A stretch of DNA of 64,000 nt, from positions 17,115-81,114 of the forward strand of contig NOWV01000262.1 of assembly GCA_003344405.1 (NCBI GenBank), written 5' to 3'. Origin of the DNA: Trichoplax sp. H2. Taxonomy: Eukaryota; Placozoa; Uniplacotomia; Trichoplacea. Positions 41,901 through 49,429 of the stretch are shown piece after piece. The notes under the pieces were generated by a model that searched no databases, had not been told where the DNA came from, and saw only the letters and a program-made list of their open reading frames with translations. Position numbers and translations under genes: made by a program. Each line of letters begins with the position of its first letter. Positions within the stretch are counted from its first letter, which is position 1.

Positions 41901-44900
41901 AAATGGCGTACTTGTTACAGCAACGTTAGTAAATTTAATTTATCTGATTTGTAGTCTTTCAATTAGAATCGCTTTAAAAAAATCAAAATCACCACTATAA
42001 CACTACTGTGTTTACTTAATCGGATTTTATTGCTACTAAACGATAGAAATCATGATTGAAAATGAGACAATAAGCTGGTATTTTAAGATATTAATTCCTG
42101 ACTTACAAAGTCTTTAAATTCAATAAACATCCAAAATCGCCTTGAGACATGGCTTTAAGGCGATTATTATCTAAAATTCTAATTATAGTTACTAATACCT
42201 CAAAAAGTGAGATTAAAACAATACTATGCTAGTGCTATTAATTTAATCAATAACTAATGATTGTGATATTGTTTTGATATTGTACTTACAAATACTGCAA
42301 ATTTTCTAAAGTGCAAAATGCTTTCGATTCAATATGTACCAATGCATTTGATCGAAGCATCCTACAGAAATTAAATAAACAGACATTCACTATTACGTTG
42401 CAAGTTAGAGTTGATATTTATCTGCTAAGATTGGGCTGATAGCGCTAAAATTGGTACTTTTTGAACTTCTGACAGTAGTATAATCTTCACTTTTTGACTG
42501 TTGTGAATCAGTAAAAATGTTTAGAATTTCGCTATTGTGAAAATTGAATTCTTTAAGTAAAAACTCTAAGAAAGTAGAAATGGAATTTTGATGTAAATAA
42601 TAAGTCAATTTTAAATTTGACTTCTCATGAGCACGGGACAGCAATGCTTCATTTAGATTAATTTTCCTAAAATTTTACCAAGACTTAAATAGCGTGAATT
42701 TCTCTTAATTGGCACTGTAATTTTATGAGAATCATAAGTTGGTATTGTTTAAATGTAATAGCTAGAAGGCTAAAAGCCATTGAAATAAAGCCTATATTAT
42801 TCAAAAAGTTTAATTTATCGTCGAGAACACTATAGTAATGCACAGGCTATAAATGTACAGGCCTTTAAGAGTGTATATTGTTAGGATTTGTGCATGTAAA
42901 GCACTAGAGTTAGCAATAAACTCTAATTTATCGATCGTTAAAAGTGCAACTTACATTTCTTTTAGATTAGCTAGACAATTAAATGATCCTTTTGTAATAA
43001 CTTGCAATCGATTAGCTTCTAAAGACCTTTTAAGAGACATATATTGATATATAATTAGTCAAGCTTTATGACTCTTTTGCTATAGAAATATTGTGTACTC
43101 CAAAAGCTCACAAATTGGTTAGATGGGGTAATCCACAAAATGCATCAATCTCAATTGTCTCTATAAGGCTGCTCGTAACATTCCTATAAAAAATATAACC
43201 ATATCATATCGTAAATTATCACATCAGCATAATATTTAAGAATTAATTAACCTTGTGTTAAAGCCCTTTTGACTCTACCGCAGTGCATACTTATTTACAT
43301 ATAAATAGCACATCTAGCGGCATTTCCATTCTGACTTGCAATCCGGTAGTAACGGAAACTCTGTTATTATCTTTGCAATCACGCACTATACACGATATTT
43401 AGATTTCATTACATGATGAAGTTACAATACCGGTAGTATTGTAAAGTATAAATCTTATAATTTTGGACATTAAAATGTACATAAATAAAAATTGGTCTTA
43501 AAATACGACATTTATCTTCTTAGAAGATCCTTGTGTATTTGCTGATATACCTATAGCTTACTGATACTAAATTTAGTAAAACTATTATTAGAGTATTTTG
43601 AAATTATGATTATGATTACTTTTTTAATATTATAGGTGCTGAAGGTTGTTTTAGATAAGAGTATTAGAAAAAATGGGATAACGTAAGAAAATCTGTTTAC
43701 ATATTTACTGGTGTGATAAGCACTAAATTAAGAGATAGAAATAGCAGTAATAACATGATTACGAATAAACATTTTCTATATAACCCGAGTTTCTCTTAAA
43801 ATAAAGACAATTGCTGTTAACGACTTTAGTTAAATACTTGATATTGTGCCTTAAGTTAACTCGTGTTTTTCTTGTTCTAACTACTGAGTTATGGTAGATA
43901 ATATCTTTAAACTGCTAATTTTAGCCTCGTACGAACGTTTAAGCGACTATTAAATAAATAAATTGCCTGATGTTGGTAATCGAAGTTCGTAACATGGAGA
44001 AAAGATTGACAGAACGAAATAAGGTAATTCAGCTCCTTAAAACATTTACGATTAATGACTTTGTAGAAATATAAGCTGTAAGTGCTTTACTGTAATATCA
44101 GCAGCAAACGAAGAAACGAAAAATGCACTCAATAGAACCACAATATGCAATTCCATACAGTAATCGTAATAATTTAGCTAAATAGAGCTATAGCAATAAA
44201 CGTAGTTTCTTATCTATCCATAATAACGGAGAAACTACTAACTGTTTGCTAATGAGATACGTCTGTAATTTTCTGAGCGTAATAAACTGACGATTGTCTT
44301 TCCGAAATCAGAGATTCGAGACTGCCGTAACGTAGCAATGGAAATTAGGTACATGTACTTAACGTGAGAATAGTTATAAAAACAATACATTGCTAAAGTA
44401 TATTATATATCGTACTGTTATGGAATCCCTTTACAATATGCCATAGTAAGAAAGTGCAATGTAACTTAGTATCGTGATTGTAGACTGTTAGCTATGTTTA
44501 GTATAATGTACGGTAGCGTAACTTCTACTTTTATCCTAAGAGATATTTGGTAGCTATAACTATAGACTGTAGTGGTATAGACTCTATGCTAGAGTACAGA
44601 TGACTATATACAGTAAGGTGTTGAGCTACTAATAAGGTTATAAGTAAAAATAGAACTGTAAATCATGTATTAGGATATGGTTAATTGATTGTACTTTGGC
44701 TGGTGTGAATAATGTCTATGTAAATACTGTAGTCGCATCCATATCGGATTAAGGATGGTCCGCAGTAGAATAGTGTTACTAAGATTAATTTAACTATGTG
44801 TAAAATAAGGTAAAAGGTTACCATGCTGCGAAAGCAGCTGCGAATGCTACGAAAAGTATAAAAGCATGCAGCTATAGATTATTCTGTTAGTTCGTTGTAG

Positions 44901-46603
44901 AAGTCTTTAGTAGTAGTATTCGGCTATAGTAGAGCTGTGTGTAGTTAATCTTTGTATAAGATTCAATAAAGCCCTTATTTTTGTAAAATTTGGAATTTCG
45001 TGACTGGTATATATCACACAAAGATTAATTAATTACAGAATGATCCCTTGTGATTGCAATTCTAATTGATGGTAGATTGTTAACTATTCTACATATGATT
45101 CCGTGGGTGGACACAAGGTAGCTACTTAGACTATCCAGATTTGAACTTTGTTTATCTGATACACACAGTTTACTTTTTGGGGCTATCTAAAAGTAGCTGC
45201 TGTCCAGCCAAGTTAAAAGTCTCCTATTTTTACGTAAATTTAATTGTTTGAAAGAGAAGATAAATCATCAATAGTATCACTTATGAATGGTGACGGATAG
45301 TATAGGGGCACGATAGATTTCTAGGGAAATAAATTATTGTGTTACTTCTTAACTTAAAAAGCAATGGCCTTTAAGTTTCTGTAATGAGTTCAGAGATATT
45401 ACTTCCAAAAAATCTTGGAAACAAAACGGTTTACTTTGTGTCACTAATGCTACAAATTGATTTTTAATACGCTATAAGGTAGGTAAATAATTGCTAAAGA
45501 AATCAAATCTTCGCTAAACCTTAAGCGAACGCGATAAGAATATAAAACTCTATACTTACAAGACGATCAACTCCGGATAGTCTACAAAGCTTCTCGTTTT
45601 AATTTTTCTAATACTGGTGTTGTTAATTATCCTATGGAATAGAATCAAAATTAGCAGTAAGTACTCTAGATTACAGTAGTAGCTGTTGTGATTTAATAGT
45701 AGACTATGCGTATCTGGTGTAGAATTTGAAAATTGTTAGTAAGATTTAAAATAAAATGTATCTAAAATCTTTTAGTTGGGTATCAGCAATTTACTGTATT
45801 TAAATGCTGTTAAGTACTAATAGTTAGAGTACCTAGAATTCACATAATTTAGGGCCCAAACGTATAAATTGCATGACAAAATTCAATATGAAACATGAAG
45901 ATATAACATATAAGATACAGTCTAATTGAACGTAACCCGAAATAAATGTGGATCACAGCGTTTAGTGATATGTAATTATACATTCTACTACAACTCTCGG
46001 TGATATCCTAAACATATGCTAATATTATACGGAATATAGTATAGCTTCAAATATTATATAATTGTTCTGTACTAAGATAGATAAGGTGTTATAGTGTTGA
46101 GCGTTCTATACATTAGCATCGTGCAATTACAATATGTATCAGTAGCTGCCGATATAGTAACAGATAGCTTTAATTCCTTTTACTATTTATACTTGTTACA
46201 GCCGGATAATAATTCGATTCATATAAAAAATAGATAGCAAAGTGATCTTAAACTTTAGTAAGTAAGAGCCAGAAGAGTTTTCGATATGCGAGTAATTCTT
46301 ACAGTGATTTCAAATTTCCAACGAAAGTAAACTTAATGTTGGGCAATTTAGTTAAGTCACTACGTGAGCAACTTATAGACCAACTGCTGCAGTTACAGAA
46401 ACTTGGGCAACCATCACTGGTTTCTGTTAGAAATGGCAACATAATATCAGTTGAGAATATAAGTAGAAAATGCAAGCAGATTGCTGATATTTTATGAATA
46501 GTAATATACTTGTAATTCCATGATCACATCTTGCTAATAACCAAATAATTGACATCAAATGGATATACAGGATCGGATACTTTGAATTCTGCTTGCTTTT
46601 CAT
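16854..46603 (-). CDS. LGR-type receptor gene 2, complete: signal peptide, LRR N-cap, 50 LRRs, 7TM (53 exons)
   Basis: Complete leucine-rich-repeat GPCR, 4944 coding nt, about 1647 residues. Exons: 46510-46603, 46303-46423, 45560-45631, 43112-43183, 42955-43026, 42290-42361, 42107-42178, 41752-41823, 41461-41532, 41211-41282, 40920-40991, 39857-39928, 39683-39754, 39188-39259, 37997-38068, 37412-37483, 36696-36767, 36418-36489, 35377-35448, 34049-34120, 33286-33354, 33103-33174, 32817-32888, 32079-32150, 31829-31900, 31439-31510, 31267-31338, 28635-28706, 28412-28483, 28153-28239, 27843-27905, 27625-27696, 27430-27513, 26665-26736, 26407-26472, 25709-25780, 25360-25428, 25199-25267, 24984-25055, 24772-24843, 24622-24690, 22916-22981, 22707-22778, 22522-22605, 22303-22368, 21967-22047, 20771-20839, 20515-20592, 20087-20158, 19831-19911, 19649-19720, 18073-18144, 16854-17961. 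The summed length is divisible by three and no exon has an in-frame stop. The 7TM part resembles LGR/RXFP receptors, which signal through G proteins at the plasma membrane after binding peptide or glycoprotein ligands. Ligand and coupling are unknown here. The alternative, two genes sharing the run, is less likely because no second signal exon or internal end was seen. Confidence 0.85.
18073..26736 (-). CDS. Gene 2 LRR exons 34-52 (19 repeats, length-variable block next to the 7TM exon)
   Basis: Nineteen LRR exons in phase 2. Here lengths vary: 72 nt (eight exons) but also 66, 69, 78, 81 and 84 nt, so repeats run from 22 to 28 residues. Examples are exon 50 (19831-19911, 27 residues, contains VCGPNLDF), exon 46 (21967-22047) and exon 44 (22522-22605). 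Exon 51 (19649-19720) is a classic repeat (DASKNKINNLQEGCFKGLPS). The last repeat, exon 52 (18073-18144), contains RGSFFGPAKLME and joins the 7TM exon. The gene 1 counterparts lie outside the window. LTRs occur in four places: 18401, 21473 and the nested pair at 23140. Confidence 0.82.
18401..19002 (+). mobile_element. Solo LTR, family 4, copy b
   Basis: Inverted copy of the LTR at 16202, diverged, ending ACACGACA followed by CTATC. The left side shows GTATC, so the target duplication differs at one base and the exact left end is uncertain. A CATATAAAG box is visible near 18772. It lies in the gene 2 intron between exons 51 and 52, antisense to the gene. Confidence 0.78.
21434..21455. repeat. 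(TA)n microsatellite
   Basis: About eleven TA units in a row in a gene 2 intron, close to the LTR at 21473. Confidence 0.9.
21473..21824 (-). mobile_element. Short solo LTR, family 7 (single copy here)
   Basis: 352 bp with ends TGTCAC..GTAACA and perfect target duplications ATCAT at 21468-21472 and 21825-21829. Read on the minus strand it starts TGTTACGGAGC, like family 3, and has a GTATAAAAGG box. It lies in the gene 2 intron between exons 46 and 47, in sense orientation. Confidence 0.82.
23140..24281 (+). mobile_element. Solo LTR, family 2, copy a, carrying a nested family 1 LTR
   Basis: Starts TGTCACGG, ends GGGTTGTGACA, with perfect target duplications TTTAT at 23135-23139 and 24282-24286. 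Its two halves (23140-23341 and 23892-24281) are separated by the family 1 LTR at 23342. Together the halves match the uninterrupted copy at 62311. CTATTTAAG near 24050 and AATAAAG near 24072 act as candidate TATA and poly(A) signals. It lies in the gene 2 intron between exons 41 and 42, antisense. An apparent 70-codon open frame at 24114-24326 crosses its end and is not a gene. Confidence 0.88.
23342..23891 (+). mobile_element. Solo LTR, family 1, copy b, nested in family 2
   Basis: About 550 bp, nearly identical in plan to the copies at 12345 and 44455, inserted inside the LTR at 23140. Flanks are GCATG (23337-23341) and ACATG (23892-23896), a target duplication with one change. The related LTR at 62311 reads ATATGG at this point without the insert. 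The family 1 insertion is therefore the younger of the two. Confidence 0.9.
27430..37483 (-). CDS. Gene 2 LRR exons 16-33 (18 repeats)
   Basis: Eighteen LRR exons matching gene 1 exons 16-33 in order, length and phase, including the 69-, 87-, 63- and 84-nt exons (33286-33354, 28153-28239, 27843-27905, 27430-27513). The protein is more diverged from gene 1 than in exons 3-15, yet no stop or frameshift was found. The intron between exons 27 and 28 has grown to 2560 bp by three LTR insertions. Without them it would be about 600 bp, close to the 638 bp of the gene 1 counterpart. Confidence 0.83.
28925..29558 (+). mobile_element. Solo LTR, family 6, copy a
   Basis: About 634 bp starting TGTGACAGTGTTATATACTG, with near-match flanks ATAGT and ATTGT. 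GTATATAATC near 29351 and AATAAAG near 29378 mark promoter and poly(A) signals. It is in the gene 2 intron between exons 27 and 28, antisense, only 38 bp from the next LTR. A 65-codon open frame inside it (28978-29175) is also present in the copy at 30624 in altered form and looks accidental. Confidence 0.82.
29597..30276 (-). mobile_element. Solo LTR, family 3, copy a
   Basis: 680 bp with inverted ends TGTTAC..GTAACA and perfect target duplications CTGAT at 29592-29596 and 30277-30281. Read on the minus strand it starts TGTTACGGAGC and carries ACTATAAAAAGCC as TATA box. It is in sense orientation in the intron between exons 27 and 28 of gene 2. Related copies lie at 47946 and 51974. Confidence 0.88.
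30624..31253 (+). mobile_element. Solo LTR, family 6, copy b, 13 nt from exon 27
   Basis: 630 bp from TGTTACAG to TGTGACA with near-match flanks GCTTG and GGTTG. It is collinear with the copy at 28925, including AGTATATAAATG and AATAAAG. Its right end lies 13 nt inside the intron from the gene 2 exon 27 donor, leaving GTAAGT intact. Antisense to the gene. Confidence 0.84.
37997..45631 (-). CDS. Gene 2 LRR exons 3-15 (13 repeats)
   Basis: Thirteen 72-nt LRR exons in phase 2, each aligned to the same-numbered exon of gene 1. The Cys in the middle of the repeat is kept in exons 4-9 and 12-15. Exon 9 (41461-41532) is identical to its partner in protein sequence (NLKGNRLKIVKNDSLACLSS and on). Exon 8 (41752-41823) shares the rare GTTCGT donor. 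Solo LTRs sit in the introns between exons 3 and 4 (44455-45018) and between exons 14 and 15 (38519-39136). Confidence 0.85.
38519..39136 (+). mobile_element. Solo LTR, family 5, copy a
   Basis: 618 bp from TGTCACGAAAG to CTCGTGACA, ends inverted to each other, with near-match target duplications AAACG and AAGCG. CTATATAAACG near 38950 and AATAAATT near 38975 are candidate TATA and poly(A) signals. It is in the gene 2 intron between exons 14 and 15, antisense. A related copy in reverse lies at about 53606. Confidence 0.82.
43325..43395 (-). pseudogene. Possible LRR exon relic in gene 2
   Basis: On the minus strand the segment reads DCKDNNRVSVTTGLQ, close to the first half of an LRR. It is truncated, preceded by a stop, and ends at GCAAGT instead of a GT donor. 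It lies between exons 3 and 4. A weak counterpart may exist in gene 1 near 12250. It may be a former repeat lost from both genes, or chance. Confidence 0.25.
44455..45018 (+). mobile_element. Solo LTR, family 1, copy c
   Basis: 564 bp from TGCAATG to ATATCACA, with near-match target duplications GAAAG (44450-44454) and CAAAG (45019-45023). It lies in the gene 2 intron between exons 3 and 4, the same intron that holds a family 1 LTR in gene 1. The flanks differ, so it is a separate insertion. Antisense to the gene. Confidence 0.88.
46303..46603 (-). CDS. Gene 2 exons 1-2: signal peptide and Cys-rich LRR N-cap
   Basis: Exon 1 (46510-46603) begins MKSKQNSKY, a basic start, followed by a hydrophobic core (PILYIHLMSIIWLLA) and a likely cleavage site before RCDHGIT. 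The donor is GTATAT, phase 1. Exon 2 (46303-46423) reads TSDGCPSFCNCSSWSISC, a four-Cys LRRNT cap, and runs into LTKLPNI. Gene 1 has the same lengths and phases with clearly related sequence, which supports both the start codon and the weak-looking GTATAT donor. The next donor is GTAAGA, phase 2. Confidence 0.8.
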
Positions 46604-47940
46604 TTCTGATAAGTAGCACCGGTATATCAAGAATTAATTTCTGTCATATAGTTTAAAGATATAAGATAGCAAGTATGATTATCTTATAAATTTCAAAATT
46701 AATACCGATAAAACTTTATCGTTATACTGTAGAAGCAAATTAAGTAAAATTTTTTGTAACTCTTAAAATTAGTAACCAGTCTCTTGTTTTCTTGACAGAG
46801 TGACGTCTGTAATCTTAGTCTACCTTAACTCGTTTCGTTCTAATCTCTCTCGGCCTAGCTTTACGAGATGATTAATTTGCCTATATCGGTCAGTATTTCG
46901 GCTTCTGGAATGGTTGAATAACAACTTTAACTTTGAATAATGATTTTGATAGATAAATGTCTGCATATTTTTACTATGCAATAAAGTAGCTAAACCAAAT
47001 TAATATTATTTAATTCTTACTGTTTCCTGCTGCTTTCGGCTCTTTCAAGAAAAATTTTCAATCTATTACTGTAGGCGGTATTGAAGAAAATTTCTAACCT
47101 TAATCTTTAGGCATAAATATAATCACAAAATGAGTAACTCAGTTATAGTTATACATTCTAGGGCATATAGAAAAGTTATCCGCGCAAATTGCTAGTTGCT
47201 TTATTGACGCTTATTTTTCGGAAATAAAGATTTCTGTCGAAGTGTTATTTTAATTGTGCCTTACATTCGAAAACCTATAGAAAGCGCTATTCACGTAAGT
47301 TATAAATTTTGTTTGACGTTGCTCATTTCTCAGCATTATATTAACAATAAAAAATCTCTTGAAATAATGTAACTATAGTTTTTTATTCTGTAGTCTATCC
47401 AAAATAAACTACAGTGCCTACTATAGTTATCATGAATTATAGATATAATATGGGATGTTGAACATTGCTCAATTAGCAAAATCTCAAATATCGAAAGTGT
47501 TTAGCAGCTGCCGGTACATTTTATTGTTCTCATGCATTATGAAATAAAATGTAAAGCCGCCATAATCTAGTCAATTCGTGTGATAAATTGAAACATGTAA
47601 TGATTGTAATTTCTTATCAATAATCTATTAGAAACAATATTATTGAAACTGCTATCGTAGTAGATATATAAATCTAAGCGTAAATATGATCTATAGAGCT
47701 AGTGAAGACCTTACAATAGGATTTACAAATAGATCTATTCGATTTTAGAAAATAGGTACCGGTATTTTCAGATCTGCTAATAAAGGTTGACGAATTAGGG
47801 CGCTATTTTAATCTGTACATGGTCGATAAAAGCATTTTAGTGGCGTTTTACGATGAAGCTATACAATATGCTAAGTTAAGAGAAAATAAATTTTGATTTT
47901 TTTAAGATCGGCAGAGGCGATGAACACAATTTCTCTTTAT
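46604..47940. other. Upstream region of gene 2, nothing recognised
   Basis: AT-rich sequence with no LRR, LDLa or other domain pattern on either strand. It probably includes the gene 2 promoter and 5'UTR. A CAG acceptor-like site lies 2 nt before the ATG at 46603. Confidence 0.4.
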
Positions 47941-47945
47941 GGTAT

Positions 47946-48563
47946 TGTTACGCAGCCATGCTCCGAAATATTAATTGCTATGTTAATTAAAACATCTCAA
48001 TTAAATTATTGTTTGCTCCAGTATCTTATTAGATATTAATGTTTATTAATAAGTACTTGTTATTGCCAAGGTATCAGAAAGTTCAATATTGTTGACGTGT
48101 CGGAGCTAACACGCTTAGTCAGTAAACGTTAATTAATAACACCTTAAGTGTAAGGTGCAATTACTTTGCTGAGCCTTGAGGCTCTAGTTGCTATACTAGG
48201 ATATGTATACTGTACAGTGTAAATCGCTATGTCAAGAATATTCAAAAGTGTACCATCGACGTTGGCCGAGACTATAAAAAGCCGAGTACTAGCTTAGCTG
48301 CTCAGTTTCAGTTAGTCACTTGCAGGATCTATTGACCATTATTGCTAAGAATATTCTTACGCTTTTCTTTAGTACATTTTACGACTAAGTTTAGCGAAAA
48401 TAGAGAGAAGTATTTAAACCTATTACTCATTAGTAGCTTCTTTGTGTAGCTAAGAGTTAGTTCAGCTACGATAGGACCCTAAGTTAGTTGGGAACACGAG
48501 TACTAGTGAAGATAGTGTTTAAGACCCGATTTCTTGTTACAAAAGAGATTTGGATTTGTAACA
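47946..48563 (+). mobile_element. Solo LTR, family 3, copy b
   Basis: 618 bp from TGTTACGCAGCC to TTTGTAACA, with near-match target duplications GGTAT and AGTAT. GACTATAAAAAGCC near 48272 sets plus orientation. It lies upstream of gene 2, opposite in direction to copies at 29597 and 51974. Confidence 0.85.
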
Positions 48564-49429
48564 AGTATCAATAAATCGAGTTATATCATAGGAGAAAATG
48601 GAAGCTTCAAGAATATTGAAAGATAATAGATTGAATTAACACTAGATTTTACCTGACGTGCAGTTGAGAAAGATGTTACTCGCATTATTAGTAAATTAGT
48701 CAACATGTATTGGGAGAATTAAGGATTGAGAAAATTGTAAACACATAAAAAATAATATGAGGCTAAAATTAAATTCTTCAGATTGCTTGTAAATTTTTGC
48801 TCCTCTAAAGGTTCGGGAACAAACTTTTTCAGGTAATTATACTTAATAAAATGTATAACTCACAACGTTGTGTTGGTAAAATTTCTTAAAGATGTGTCTC
48901 TCATTGCACTTTTATAGACCAGAAATTGTACTGGTTAAAACTAAATTTATAATATATTCTCCAATTTCAAAATAGCTTTGCCAAATATTTTTAGCCGCCG
49001 ATCTCATTCAAGAGCTTACTGCATTTTATGAAATAACTATAAAAGAAACAAAAATTAGAACAATTTTATCATATTTTTAGTCTATAGGAGGTAAATATAG
49101 TTAGTTGATCATGCTATTATTTACATCGCTTTAAATTACATTTAAAAGTAAGACAATCACTTGGATTTAGAAAGTTCAGATATGGAGAAAATTTTTATCT
49201 AATTTTCTTAGATAACATCACTTAGAAGGCACTGATGATAAAAATACTCTAGAATAGCTTATGCAGTCGCTTACTATTTATTACAAAATGATAGTACCGG
49301 TAGGTGATGGTTATTTGAAAAATCAAACGTAAACTATCAGCATTACTTTAATGGATGGTTTTCAGCCGTTATTCTGAACTGAAAAGTAGCTCGATATTGC
49401 TAATAATTAAGGCACTGTCGTATTAATAT

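Noticed and set aside
41413-43047. Plus-strand frames at 41413-41619 and 42853-43047, and a minus frame at 42405-42644
   Set aside because: The plus-strand ones are antisense to exons 9 and 5. The minus one lies in an intron, has no domain and shows no counterpart in the matching gene 1 intron.
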